A stretch of 64,000 nucleotides of DNA from Malaya genurostris (Eukaryota; Arthropoda; Insecta; Diptera; Culicidae): positions 300,253,656 to 300,317,655 of the forward strand of contig NC_080572.1 of assembly GCF_030247185.1 (NCBI RefSeq), read 5' to 3'. Below the pieces are notes generated by a model. The model saw only the letters and a list, made by a program, of their open reading frames with translations. It had not been told where the DNA came from and made no database searches. Each line of letters opens with the position of its first letter. The first letter of the stretch is position 1. Both the position numbers and the translations under genes were made by a program. Of this stretch, positions 22,741-34,734 are shown piece after piece.

Positions 22741-24270
22741 AGTCATTTTTCATCAGTGTAAATCAATAAAGATTTTTTTTAATATTTTGATCGAAAATTT
22801 TGTGAAAATCACTAGTACAACACTTTTTTTGTAAGATTTGTCATTTTTCAACAATAATGATTGAAAACTCATGAAAATTCTACAATTAAAAAAAAATAGA
22901 AAAGAGTTTCGAAGAGTTCTGATGCATCTACTATATTGATATTTTACATTTTAATTTAAGTTAGTGAAAATCACATATGATTATATGTGAGAAAGTGAGG
23001 TGGGCTCCATTTTATCACATTTGATTACTTTTGTCGGTACCTCTGCAACCGAAAATTGGATATCGGTTTAGTGACAATCGGTTCATTCAACCATAAACTA
23101 ATATGACCTACCAAATTTTTATGATTCTCTTTCACTATGGTCTGTAAAGTAGGAAAATTTACTAGCCAAATTAAAGAATTGGTAACTTATGAAAACAAAT
23201 ATTCTTGAAACTGATTTTTTCACACCAAGCACCGCTACCTCCGAAACCAGGGGTTGGGTCCGAACGAAAATTAGGATATTCCAATGGTATCTTAGGAACT
23301 TCCATTTGAATCACAGTTTATGAAAATAGATTCAGCCATTTCCGACAAAAGTGAGTGACATTATTTTCACACTTTTGGTGCATATCACCCTGTAATTCTG
23401 GAACCGGAAGTCAGATCCAAGCAAAATGCAGGAACTTTGTATGGGACCGCAAGACCTTTCGTTTGAATCTACGTTTGTGAAAATCAGTTCTGCCATCTCT
23501 GAGAAAAGTGAGTGACATTATTCATCACATACACTCACACACAGACATTCTGTGATCTCGACGAACTGAGTCGAATGGTGTGTGACACTCGGCCCTCCGA
23601 GCCTCCGTTCAAAATTCGATTTTTACAGTGATTGCATAGCCTTTTTATACGAGAAATATGATTACAAAAAGTTTGATTCTTTTCAAAAGACAGCCTGGAT
23701 CAATTTTTACGAAACAAAGTATAAGTAATTCCGAGAAAGTGTTGCCAACTGCGACTAAGATTTGGCGCGAAATTCGCTATACATACAAAAAAGAAAGTAG
23801 ATATGAGAAAGGGAAAATTTCGCCGAAAACTATTCCCTCGAAAGAGATTATTTCGCCAAAAGCGTCATCTGGTCAAATCATTCAATTGTCTTAAGATCGT
23901 ATTGAAAATAATTTCAAATAGAGAAGAATGTAAGACATTGGAAAACCCGATTCATTCAGCCAAAATTGTTTACTTTACACTTTGCCTAATTAAAATAACG
24001 AATAAGATGAGTTCCTTGCGCTTTTTCCAGATCGGTTTTCAATCTTCCCAGATTGACTTTTTATTCTTAGTAGGGAATTTATAGGAAATCTAATTGAATT
24101 CATCAATTGGTGAAAAATTGGAACTACAGTTCCTGGTACAACATGCTGAAAAATTAATATTTTTCCGATTGTGTATTGCCATGCCACCACCATTGCCATG
24201 AGAGCCATTTCGCCGGAAATCGTTTCGGTGAATGCCATTTCACTGAAAGTTATATGGCCAAATGGATCAT
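22741..24270. repeat. diverged repeat DNA with a MITE-like unit
   Basis: No gene. At 22741-22850 lies a reverse copy of part of the 18.2-18.9 kb repeat. Around 23230-23660 is a plus-strand unit of the MITE-like family: ACCGGAAGTCAGATC, GTTTGAATCTACGTTTG, a short CA run, then CGACGAACTGAGTCGAATGG and CCTTTTTATACGAGAAA at its end. Short frames around 23.66-24.24 kb have no recognisable domain. Confidence 0.55.
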
Positions 24271-24274
24271 TTCG

Positions 24275-24620
24275 CCGAAAGCCTCATTCCTCCGAAAATA
24301 AATTCAAACGTTTTGCAAAACTTTTCACGCAAAATCCGTTATTTTGTAGCTGTAGAACCTCCACAAAGTAACAAACAACGAAAAGGCAAACTTTTGGGTC
24401 TAGCAATGTACATGTAGAAAGTGTGTGTAAAATTGAAAAAAAATTGGTGAAGCAGTTTTTGGCTGACGATGAACACGTACTTTCAAAACCTGCTTCGAGA
24501 AAAACGCGTTTAAAATTTATTGACTATAAAATCGAAGGAAGCACTTTATTTTCCTAGGGGGCGGGTACAACTACGAGGAACGGGGTTTAACACTTTCGTA
24601 AAATCATATTTTTTCTTTGT
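24275..24620 (+). repeat. dispersed repeat, pair with 49.23-49.56 kb
   Basis: Long shared words with the 49.2-kb segment, in the same orientation: TTTTGTAGCTGTAGAACCTCC, AAGTAACAAACAACGAAAAGG, ATGTAGAAAGTGTGTG and CGAGAAAAACGCGTTTAAA. I see no coding and no terminal repeats, so the class is unknown. Confidence 0.75.
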
Positions 24621-24629
24621 AAGGAGTGT

Positions 24630-25720
24630 ATCGAAAATAAGCTATCCACAAATTTTTCGTTCAAGTTATGATAAAAACGATATTTTATTCAAACTTAAAA
24701 TTGATACTTTATTGTAATAAGTTAAACTTGAGCATAATGAAAACCGGATGAAATTTAAGTTATTGCTTCACGAGTTTTCGAACTTTTGATCGAACGCTCT
24801 TCATCAAGTTCCGGACAAGTGTTGCATCGCATTTTTTGGACGCTTGAGCCCAAATTTTTTTGAACCCCTGCATGTTCCCAGCTGCCTTCCCAGGTTTCCT
24901 GAAGACCCTCTTCACGATTGCCCAGTAACGTTCGATGGGTCGAAGCTGAGGGCAATTTGGTGGATTGGTATTTTTCTCAACGAAATTTATACCCTTTTCC
25001 GCAAGCCAATTGAGAGTGGTTTTGGCATAGTGAGCCGACGCTAAATCCGCCCAAAACAGTGGAGGTGTACTATGCTTCTTATATAAAGGCAGCAATCTCT
25101 TCTGGAGACACTCAGATCGATAGATTTCTGCATTTATAGTTCCGGTAGTGTAAAAAATGGTTGACCTCAAATCACAGGAACATATTGCTTGCCATACCAG
25201 CCATAACGCATGCATCTGGACACTGCAAAAGACGCGAATACAATTTCCGGGCCCTTGTCGCTGCTCGCTTCTTCTGTTCTACACTTTGTTTCGAGATTTT
25301 CTGCTTCTTGTATGTCTTCAGGTGATTTCGCCTCTTGATACGCTGGATCATTCCGACACTCGTTCCTGCTTTTTTGGCCAAATCACGTATTGACATTGAT
25401 TTGTTCTTCATGATTAGAGATACCACTTTCTGGTCCGGTTTCGGGTTGAAAGAACCGGGTTTTTTGTCTGTTCCTGGTAGTTCATCCAAAGAATAGTGTT
25501 CTCCAAACTTATTAATGCTGGTTTCAACACTGGCATGATGAATTCCAAACCAGTTCGCCAATTTTTGCATAGTAATTCCCTTCTCACTTAACCATGTGTC
25601 CAGAATCTTAATTTTTACTTCCTTTTCAATACGCGACATTTTGAAAACGCAGAATTTCAACCGCACGAACAAGTAAACAAACGAAAGCTGACAGCCAAAC
25701 GCACAGCATGCTGTGATCTG
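24630..25720 (-). mobile_element. ITmD37E-type Tc1/mariner element, internally deleted
   Basis: Boundaries are approximate because I could not find a clean terminal inverted repeat. The coding part (24760-25639) identifies the group. On the right the element abuts a MITE end at about 25731-25800 (words TCCACCTAGCAGTGAGATGAT and TTGCATG), the same end that occurs at 59.0 kb. Confidence 0.75.
24760..25639 (-). pseudogene. ITmD37E transposase, first catalytic Asp deleted
   Basis: The start MSRIEKEVKIKILDTW at 25639 is natural: it opens a paired helix-turn-helix region (MQKLANWFGIHHASVE and MSIRDLAKKAGTSVGMIQRIK) and then a basic linker (KKRAATRARKLYSRLL). Near 25200 the frame breaks. The segment that should contain the DDETY-type first catalytic Asp is absent, and the reading continues one frame over at LVWQAICSCDLRSTIF. 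The second Asp is in FWADLASAHYAK, and exactly 37 residues separate it from the Glu in LRPIERYW, which is the D37E signature of mosquito ITm elements. The C-terminus ends in VRSKVRKLVKQ at a TAA (24760). The product would be out of frame and lack one metal ligand, so it is inactive. Confidence 0.92.
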
Positions 25721-25730
25721 AACATAAAAA

Positions 25731-25800
25731 AACGTGTTTAATCCACCTAGCAGTGAGATGATACCTTTTTTTATCAATTCGCATGTGTTTTTTGCATGAA
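25731..25800. mobile_element. MITE end (GTGGATTAA type)
   Basis: Matches 59.00-59.09 kb in reverse orientation (shared words AAAAAAGGTATCATCTCACT and GCTAGGTGGATTAA). Related ends TCCACCTAGTGGTGTGATAAT and GCACTAGGTGGATTAAAA occur at about 60.95 and 41.58 kb. These look like termini of a small dispersed DNA-element family. Confidence 0.6.
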
Positions 25801-27620
25801 TATTCTTCGGTGTTTAAGTTTTCATGACATTATTTTAATGACCGTCGTTTTAAGCGACAATTTGAGATTTTAATTACTCATTACTCTGTAATGTCGAAAC
25901 TGCAAATCGGATCGAATTTAAATCTAGAAGTGTGATAATCGATTAAAGATGCCATGATATGTAAGTTCCACTTTAGAGTTTACGGTAATTTAAGGTACTT
26001 CCAGAGCCGGTATTCAGGAACCAGCATAACCCAAACCGATTCGTATGGCCATATGACGAATAAATTACAACAGTTTTGAGTCCAACTTTGAATCTTCTCG
26101 GGATTGTCATCTTCTATATCGCTTTGAATTTTAAAAATTCATCATCATGTAATTCGCGAACTGGAAGTCATAATTGGATAAAATTAATTAATTTTGTATA
26201 TTTTAATTTGAATTTTTGTTTCTGATATTTGATTAGGCTTTTTTTGAGAAAACGAATGAGCTTTGAGAAACGATTTTATACTGGAACCGGAATTTTAAAA
26301 TCGGTATGGCCGAAGTCAGATAAATTCACCTGAATAGCTGTATAGTTTACATTTGTTTCAAAATATTTGAAAATCAGAGAAGACATCTTTGAGAAATCAT
26401 AGCACGAATTAAATTTTTAGGTGCCTTCTGAATCGACAACTGAATACCACTAAAACTGAAAAAAGTTAATTTTTTTATCGGCTATCCAAATCTGCTAACC
26501 CGATAAACCTGATTAATTTATGTGAAATAGACATATTTATACTCATCACCCTGTATATCCGAAATCGGAAGCTGGATCTGACTGAAGAGCAAGATGTTTT
26601 ATAGAATCTTAAAACTTTTCATTTAAATCTTAGATCTGTTCAGCCATCTACGAGAAGAATGAGTTACACAATTATGATTCCGTTTCACATATCATCCTGT
26701 AGTTCCGGAACCAGAGGTCGGAACCGAACATAATTCAGGAACTTTGTTTGGGAGCATACGACTTTTCGTATGAATCTGAATTTGTAGAAAAGAAATTTTC
26801 CGAGAAAATTGAGTGAAATTATTTGTCACACACGCATTTGCTGATCTCGACGAACTGATTCGAATGGTATGTGGATATTATGTTCTTCCAGCATTTATTC
26901 CTGTAAGTAGTTTAAAACAATATAATTAAAAAAATTTCTGCCATCATCTGGTTTATATATGTCATATTCGAACAATTATGTTGCCAAAAACGAGCCGTGC
27001 TAAAATCGGTCCGAGGCTAAATGTCATGGAAAAGGATGCTGTACACAGTCTTTTTGGTACTTAGAAACAATTGTATGTAACAGAATAGAAAATCGTGTTT
27101 TCCGTTGCTCCCAAGCATTGCTTTGTCATACAGCGCTCAAAACTCCTACTGCTGGAATAGGGGGAAAAGTCGTTTACACAAAAATTTCGATATCTCCGTT
27201 AAAAATGGACGGATTTTAACAATCTATGGCTTGTTGGATAGGTATTATCGTGCGGAATCTAAGTCTGAAAACATATTCTGTTTTCAAGGTCAATTGTGAC
27301 AGATACTGTCAAAAAACTGAAAATTTTGACATAAAACTTCGTATAACTCAAAAGGTAAACATCCGATCTCAAAACCATTCAATAGCGTTTTGGGTGACGG
27401 GGAGACCTTTCATTTGCAACTAGTTTGATCAAAATCGGCCCAGCCATCTCTGAGATCTCGACCTCTTAGTTGACAACACACATACAGACACACACACATA
27501 CACACACACACACACACAGACATTTGCTCAGTTCGTCGAGCTGAATCGATTGGTATATGTCATTCGGCCCTCCGGGCCTCGGAAAAATTTTCGAAAGTTT
27601 GAGCGAATTCTATACCTATT
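25801..27620 (+). repeat. two more MITE-like units and related DNA
   Basis: At least two plus-strand copies end here: one near 26.88 kb (GACGAACTGATTCGAATGG) and one near 27.58 kb (GTCGAGCTGAATCGATTGG, then TCGGCCCTCCGGGCCTCGG). The second carries a CA microsatellite at 27477-27521. Between them are repeated phrases such as GATCTGACTGAAGAGCAAG and CCGGAACCAGAGGTCGG that recall the 23.4-kb unit. No coding frames are supported. Confidence 0.6.
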
Positions 27621-30290
27621 TTTTATATATATAAAAAAAGGTAAAACCATCACAAATACATGCGTACAACACAAATATGTGTGGAGAGCTAATTTTCGAT
27701 ACAGTCCTTATTTTGTCATAATTAAATATTTCAAGAATGTTTTATCAAACTTTGATCAAACGGGGTCTGGTGCCGAGCTTAGACAAGAGCAGTGTGAGAA
27801 AAGCAAAAATATAGACCCATAACTTCCAGAGTTTTTTTCCGATAGGCTTGAAAATTTGACAAAAAAAATCGATCTGGTGCCGAAATTATGAAGTTTTTTT
27901 TTGTACTTCCGCGGCACACGTATTCCCCATTATTGAACCTACCCATCGACTCTACGCTGCAGTTGACTATTTTACAGTTCTCAAATCAGACAACTTCTAG
28001 GTGGATATTTACATTGGATCATCTGCTTCCAATCACACAACGTTGCCCTTTAATCTGTTTCAGAGTAGCGCATGGATTGCATAAAATGAAAATTTAATTT
28101 CATGGTTTGTTTATTTCATTTTAATCTATCAAATTTAGTACAAAATGATAAAGAAAACATTAATGCAGCAACACTATCCTTGAATCCAGGAAAAAAACTC
28201 CCATCCTCAAAATTTGTTGTTGACAGAATCCACCTAGCGATAGCAAGTTCAACTGATTTTAGTGACCTGAACCAAACAGGCATTCTTATCAGTCTTACCA
28301 CACGGCAGTAGTAACAAATTGATCATTCCGAAAGTGGAAAAAATATTGAGCTGTCAATTTAATTCTCTACTGAAATGATAATCCAATCCTCATTAGCGAC
28401 TGGTGCAGTTGTGAACTTCAGCCACTGCCGATGTGGCAGTGCTTTACCGATTGTCGAAGGCGGCTTGTTTGATGTTATGGAAAATTTTGATTTGATTCAA
28501 AGTCACTTGGTTGAAATAATATCCATTATGTTAATATTTGATGGTGATGATGCTGCAGTGTAGAATAAAGTGATAAAACTGCAAATATTTTCAAGCACAA
28601 ACTCCCCGTCCAGTAAACCCTCGGTGCCTGCAGCCGCGCTCCAAAGGTCACACAATTATTTCAATTCTTATTTAAATTGATTCACAAAGGCTGGGTGCGA
28701 CAGTGGAACGTGAGAGTAATGCGATGATCTGCCACGAAGTACCGCACCCGAACCGTTTGCCGGTCGATTTTATTACTGAGAGGGAGAGGAGAGACTGCAT
28801 ATTCGTGATAACACTCACTCAAACCTGATGCTGATACAGATGGCGTGATGAGTCAAAACTGAATGAGTGTCATCCCGTAGTGGCACTCAATAACAGAACA
28901 ATTATAACTCGATTTGCGATGAGAGGCGCCGGTGACATAATCGAAAACCCAGTATGATTATTCCCGGAAAGTTTAAAGCAAACTTCAGAGCTTCCAATAA
29001 TGATGTATTCCGAGTTAAGAGTGTCCAACTCAAATCATCATTCTGCTCTTGCAATACAATTTCATTCGCATGGTCTGAAACCTAAAAGAAGAGTTGAACA
29101 AAAGTTGCTTTTGAACAATGCATCCACACTCCAAACGAACCCCGGTGACAAAATCAACAACTCAATCTGCAAGAACAATTAGCACAAATGAGCACAGGCT
29201 TGGATGAAAGACGGACTTTTCTGTGATCGAGTGCGTTGACCCTTCGCTCGGTCGACCGGACAGAGGTCTGAGGCGGTGGCGGCACCCTCTCAAGACAGCA
29301 GCTAAGCCTCATTTGGTATTCAATGGAAATAGCGATGACGGCGGCGACGGCGACGGTGGAAGCGTAGGCAGACTGCAGCACAAAAATGCGCTTGGAGTTT
29401 AATATAATGCTCATTTCGTCTTGCGGGTGCGTAAACATACCCAGAGCTAATGCACTCTAAAGTGAGATGTTTCTATGAGGAATATTTTATAGTTAGATTT
29501 TTTCTGTATTGCATGAATAAAATAATAAATATTTTCTGGTCGTCGATGTGATGTTCGTGCTCTGCGAATGTGTTCACTGATTCCTTCCTACGTGTGAATG
29601 AGATTTGGTACCGAACATACTTTAAAATGGTTGTAACATACAATGACCAACTTCTTACGCGCCGGAACCCAGAGCGACTGCCCATGAAGGTTAACACCGG
29701 GGTGAAATAAATTAACAATAATAATAACAAACAACTTTTAACTGCTCATTATGAGCTGTTTTAATTTCAGAAGTATCGGAAATAGTGGTCAAAAACTTTA
29801 AAATGAAACCCGCTTCGAATTCTTCTCCGTTCCAGAATTATGAGGCGTAAATGTAAAAAATTTCAAACCGTCGTTCAAAGCAAAGATCGTAAAAAATCCT
29901 CGAAACTGTAGTGAAAACTATTCCAATTCGTAAGTTTTGCTGGACGTCATGGTCCCATACAAAAATACAGAACTTTTCTGGATGGGGTGATGAGTGCTCA
30001 AACGTTCAAACAGTTATGCAGATCGACGATACAAGAGCGTAGAGAATTTTCTACAATGAACTCAAATTTATAAATCATGTCAGTTGCTAGACATTAGAAC
30101 TGACTTTGGTTGTACCGGTCCCCGAATTCCGGTATCGAAAAAAAAAACTGTCAGTGAAACACTAATTAAAAACTCATTCCAATATCTTAGATACGGGTTA
30201 AAGAGGTGAGCTAGTGTTACGGCCGTTTTTAAGTCTATTTTGGGAATTTGTTTTTGAAAAAACTGGTAAAACAATGTAATTGTTATATTT
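27621..30290. other. mixed single-copy-like DNA
   Basis: The first 250 bp resemble 49.56-49.72 kb (ACTTCCAGAGTTT, ATAGGCTTGAAAATTT). From 28.6 to 29.45 kb the DNA is less AT-rich and shares nothing obvious with the repeat families. A few 60-95-codon frames exist on both strands, none with a recognisable domain. Confidence 0.4.
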
Positions 30291-31066
30291 TATTGACGTG
30301 ATTACGTCTTACTTTTCTATGGGGAGCCTTTTCAAAATTCACTCTGTGAAAGGATGAGTAGAACAAGACCTAATAAAGGACATTCAACGACATAAGCGTT
30401 CAAAGTTGTGCTCTTTCTTTAATTTACCCTTTCAGCCTTTTTTAGTTTTCAGTGAAAATCTCATAGTACGCAGTGTCGGTATTCAACCGAAGTTTTGAGA
30501 ATCGATAATGACACAAAACGACTCACAATGACGTTTACCTGTTGGTGTTTGAATTTGTAGTAGTGTTGATTTTCAAAGAGCTTCTGGGGTGTAATTAATT
30601 CTATTTATCATATTTTAGACTCTCTTTATAGACAAACGTCAGAGATTTTCATTATATTGATGAAAGAATGAGAATTGAAATTTTACTGATTCTCCCTGCA
30701 GACGTTAGTTTGGTTTCGTCTTGCCATAGAAGAACGAGTGACGTTAACAGCGATACTTTTTTTTGCAATGAGAGACGAAAATTCATCGTCTGTCTTCATT
30801 TGTTTTGGATGCGGTCATTTACGAATGAGACAGCAAAAAACGAATATGAGGTCATCCGAAATATGGTCAGCAAATTATGATTAAATTTTCAAATTTTTTA
30901 AATAAAAAATCTGTTGTCTCAAACTTTGGTAAAAATTGAAGATTCTGGAACTGAACTTAGAACTTGGATTCTATTTCACCTGAATTCTGAACTTAAATTA
31001 AGGTTTAGAATTTAGTTCCAGAATACAGGCCCCAAAAGTAAAAATTATGGCACTGGGACTGAATCC

Positions 31067-31510
31067 TACACTCTAACAAATTTTGAATTTTACAGGTGAC
31101 TTAATCCTTCATATGATGTAATTCATAAAGACCTAATTTGTCAAATGTCGGAAAATTTTATTTGTAATGACTTAATGTTAGATGAGCTTGAATTTTACTG
31201 GTTTCGACTGTAACTTGCGTTCTGCTAGCAGGTTCGACTGTATAAATTTAAATGCACCTTTTGCCAGCCAAGCTGATGCATGCTTCTGTGGCTCAGTCGA
31301 TTAACAGACGTACTTGCGATCCAATGATTCTCGGTTCAAGTCGCGGTGGTTGCTATCAGTATTCTTTTTTTTTTATTTCAATGAATTTCATGTCATGGAG
31401 TCTTAGACACAATATTAAATGTTCTTCGACGTAAATTTGCGTGAACTGCGACGCTCCATTTATGTGCATCTAATAAGATGTAAAATCACAGGGTTTTTTT
31501 TAAGTGTGTA
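31067..31510 (+). mobile_element. tRNA-like module element, copy 1
   Basis: About 440 bp, starting with TACACTC and ending in GTGTGTA. In the middle a tRNA-like core is visible: box-A-like TGGCTCAGTCGA at 31289-31300 and box-B-like GGTTCAAGTC at 31333-31342, 32 bp apart, which is normal spacing for an RNA polymerase III promoter. Flanking words ACAGGTGACTTAATCC and GCGACGCTCCATTTATG recur in the copy at 60.3 kb, and in weaker form at 34.7-35.1 kb (minus). It is not a working tRNA gene. Confidence 0.75.
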
Positions 31511-31985
31511 ATCCTAGATTTTAGAACTAGAGTTTTTGAATTGGTTTCGTAACTAGATTGTGAAACTGAATTAAGTGTATTAATGCTAGTCCGGAATTCG
31601 TATCCAGAATTCTGAATTATGAACAATTCTGGAACAAAATCTAGAATTTTTGAGCAGAATTCTAAATCAGGATTCTGGAACAAAATTGTAGATCTGAACT
31701 TCGAACCAGAATTTTGGAATTACTTCTTAACCTAAAATTGATTCTTAAATTCAGTTTCAGAATTCATTTTCAGAATCCAAGTTCAGAATTCAGAACCTGC
31801 ACGCCGGATTTGAATTCGAAACTTGGGTTCTAGAACTAGATTTTGGAAGTGAATGAAGTTGCTTAATTTAGGTTCCAAATTCACGTTCAGTATTCAGTTC
31901 TAGAATTGGATTCGGAACCTGAATTCTGAAAATGAGTTCAGTTCCAGAATTCTAGAACTAAATTCATGAACTGAATTTAACGGGG
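31511..31985. repeat. GAATTC-rich degenerate array
   Basis: Irregular short repeats built from TTCTGGAAC, TGAATTC and CAGAATT words. The same texture is at 30925-31066 and 32800-32880 inside this element, and at 58290-58484 and 59806-60130 inside copy 3. The periodicity is loose (about 10-25 bp), so it is a degenerate simple-sequence array and not a fixed monomer. Confidence 0.7.
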
Positions 31986-32004
31986 GGGTTTAAACACCAG
32001 AAAA

Positions 32005-32800
32005 CATTAAACAGATTCACAAAATCATTTTGAATTATCGAATAGTGAAGTTGCGTGAGTCAGCTGACATCGTAAAGATATCAATAGAACGTGTTGGCTT
32101 TATATTGCATGCGCATTTGACTATGAGAAAGCTCTGTTCAAAATGGGTGCCGCGTTTGCTCACTGTTGACCAAAAACGAGAACGTGTTGATGATTCTGAG
32201 CAGTGTTTGGTCATGTTTGAACGTAACAAACCGAAATTTTTGCGTCGATATGTGACAATGGATGAAACATGGATCAAAACGATCGTCATCTGAGAGAACA
32301 GAAACTGGTGAACCTCGTCTAAAGTGCCCGAAAGCACAACAATCGGCTGCAAAGGTTATGGCCTCGGTATTTTAGGATGTACGTGGTGTAATATTTATCG
32401 ACTATCTTGAAACAGGAAATACCATTAACAGTGAATATTATATAGCGTTATTGGAGCGTTTGAAGGTTGAAATTGCAAAGAAAAAATATCTTGTTTCATG
32501 AAGGCAACGCACCGTGTCACAAGTCAATCAAAACAATGGCAAAACTACATGAATTGAACTTCAAATTGCTCCCACATCCACCGAATTCGCCAGATTTGAC
32601 TCCCAGCAACTATTGGTTGTTCGCAGACCTGAAATTTTTTTTGCACGAATGAAGAGGTTATCGCTAAATCTGCGGCCTATTTTGAGGCAAAAGATAAATC
32701 GTTCTAAAAAAGTGGAATTGAAATGTAAGAGCGGCGCTGGAATGATTGCGTTGCTCTTGATAGGGATTGTTAGGCCCAGAACTTTTCAGCCCTTATGTTA
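32005..32800 (+). pseudogene. degenerate mariner transposase, irritans-like
   Basis: A decayed copy lacking its 5' quarter. Readable blocks, in order and across several frames: VKLRESADIVKISIERVGFI, MRKLCSKWVPRLLTVDQ, DDSEQCLVMF, TMDETWI (first catalytic Asp), then HEGNAPCHKSIKTMAK, where Gly stands where the second catalytic Asp should be, and LPHPPNSPDLTPSNYWLF, where Asn replaces the third. Two of three metal ligands are therefore mutated. The right end GAACTTTTCAGCCCT near 32.79 kb resembles the terminal repeat of the 38.5- and 49.0-kb copies. It is inserted into the TIR element copy 1. Confidence 0.85.
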
Positions 32801-33124
32801 ATTCTTTAATTCAGTTCCAGTTCGTGAATTTCTAGAATTCAAGTTCTGAAGTTCAATTTAGAACCGTTAAAATATTCCAAAGGAACTACGCGAAGCTCTC
32901 ATCCACAGAGTATATATATGGGAGTGTTTTACTTTTATTTGTTCAGCACTATTTGTGTGGTAGAATATATTTGTCATCGATAAGTCATGCTTTAGTATAG
33001 ATGCATCGTTACAATTTAGGAAGCGAAGCAGTAAAAATAGAAAACTTCACACAATCGATCAACTAATATGAACTTGATATTCTTACACTTCCGAAGCATG
33101 TCAGTTTTGTCCGCATTCACGTCA

Positions 33125-33805
33125 GTTATGCCTCTGATATTGACCATCCACTTTTTCTTTGAATATATTCAATCCATCACAGAATATTTTCCGATATACT
33201 CCTATCAACACTGCTGCCACGTTTCCGGCAATTCTGATTGTCTGAAACCTAAAAAACCATACACCATCTATTGGTATTATCATGGTGACAGTTGAAATAG
33301 AACTTCGAATAAAAAAAGTGTTCAGAGAACAAACAAGAAACAAACTTTTTTATCTGACACAAAATGGCAGTTTTTTTATCTGACTTCTTAACAGATTTTC
33401 TCAAACTTAGATTCAAATTGAAGGTCTTATGGACCAATACAAAACTGCGGAATTTTGTTAGTTTAGTCCCGACTTCTGGTTCCGGAGTTACAGGATCTCA
33501 AACAGCAAAAAACGCAAAAACTGTACTGTAAATTTGACCAAAACTACTCCAACTTGTATGTTGTGTTAGCAATACGATTTCGACTTCACTGGTTCCCGGA
33601 TTCCAGATTTAAATCGTTTTAGATCTCGTACGATGGTCAACGCAAAGAATACTACAAACTGCTTATTTCTGCGAAAACAAGCTAAAGCTCTCAGAATAAC
33701 CACCATAAGCAATTTTCAATGTACATAGATTCTAAGTTAAAATAATAGCATTTACAATAATGATAAAAATAACGGTTTGCAATTTTGCTCGATTTAAATA
33801 CTCAA
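33125..33805. other. AT-rich DNA, no supported gene
   Basis: Only short overlapping frames on both strands, none recognisable. A few phrases (CCGGTTCCGGAGTTACAGGAT-like) recall the MITE-like family, but without ends. Confidence 0.35.
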
Positions 33806-33808
33806 CTA

Positions 33809-34534
33809 AAGGGTGTTTTTAAGAGCTTGTTGATTTGAAATTTAAATAGAACATGAAATGGCCAAATTTTGTTTTATTTGGTAGATAATTTCTTGGCATT
33901 TAACAATTAAATATGATTTCGGGCATATGGCCGCCACGTCTACTTTCCACAAAGGTCATTCTGGGGGTCCAAAGCATCAATAGTTACTGGTTTATCCACA
34001 TAAACCAATTGCTTCACATATTCCCATACAAAAAATTCGATTGGCGTCAAATCACACGAATGTTCTTTAAATAAGTCGATTGTTTCGGCCGCAGTATGAC
34101 AAGTTGTACCATCCTGTTGAAACCACATTTCGTCCACATCGTGTCGTTCTTCCTCTTTTTTGAAGAAATAAAGATTGATGATTCAACAGTTCATGGACCG
34201 CACCAAACAGTACATTTATCTGGATGCATCGATAATTCTTGAACGGCGTGTGAATTACCTTTGCTCCAAATACGGACATTTTGCTTGTTGACGTGTATTC
34301 AAACAAAAATTCACATCATCACTGAAGAGAATTTTTCGCTATAAACAGTTTAATCGAACTTATTTTGAAAACAAATTCCCACAATTTGGGGCCGTTGTTC
34401 TGGAGTTAACCTATTCATGAATGATTTGCCAAACAATACGTACGAAGAGACGTCACTTTACACTGTCAAAACTACTTTCAGGCATTAGAGTAATCCCTAT
34501 TGAAAAAAAAACAAACCTTCTAAAAAACACCCGT
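33809..34534 (-). mobile_element. small Tc-type element with GGGTGTTTTT ends
   Basis: Left end AAGGGTGTTTTTAAGAG starts at 33809 after TA, and right end TCTAAAAAACACCCGT stops at 34534 before TA, giving inverted ends and a TA target duplication typical of Tc1/mariner-like elements. The body (726 bp) carries a transposase remnant on the minus strand and is much shorter than an autonomous element, so it is a deletion derivative. Confidence 0.8.
33940..34300 (-). pseudogene. Tc-type transposase remnant (FQQDG...CHTA type)
   Basis: The minus frame reads MDEMWFQQDGTTCHTAAETIDLFKE, then jumps to HSCDLTPIEFFVWEYVKQLVYVDKP. In this transposase type FQQDG carries the second catalytic Asp, and the block around CDLTPIEFF carries the last acidic residue. 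A 20-30-residue piece that normally lies between them is missing, so the catalytic spacing is destroyed. Upstream, in another frame, CLNTRQQAKC- and CRIWG-like words mark the decayed middle region. The N-terminal DNA-binding domain is not seen. Confidence 0.75.
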
Positions 34535-34734
34535 TATATAAATACCAGTTTGACGGATTTTTTCCGCGATTCGAAATGGACTAGAACACACGAAACCGAT
34601 TTGCACAATCTCATTTTGCTAATGATGCACAGTAATATAGAACCCATATGACACTGTTCTATTGACTTAATATCTTCAAAGACGGACATGAGATCGGTAC
34701 TAGTGAGTACTTTTTGTTAGAATTTTTTTTTGAG

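Larger units (their letters stand above)
30293..33124. mobile_element. TIR element, family X, copy 1 (with nested insertions)
   Basis: Left end TTGACGTGATTAC (30293-30305) and right end GCATTCACGTCA (33113-33124) are inverted. The other members have TTGACGTGAATAC/GTATTCACGTCAA (50372-50892) and TTGACGTGAATAC/GTATTCACGAC (57994-60772). Inner words conserved between copies are CCTTTTCAAAATTC on the left and ATCGTTACAAT plus TCAATCTAATATGAA-like sequence on the right. The body holds arrays rich in GAATTC, a tRNA-like element (31067-31510) and a mariner remnant (32005-32800). I see no transposase of its own, so it is non-autonomous. Confidence 0.65.

Noticed and set aside
28600..29450. Host gene exon in a GC-balanced stretch
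   Set aside because: Frames on both strands are short, and no start, splice signals or domains line up.
31283..31360. True tRNA gene
   Set aside because: Boxes A and B are good, but the acceptor and anticodon stems do not pair convincingly and the sequence recurs as part of a dispersed element.
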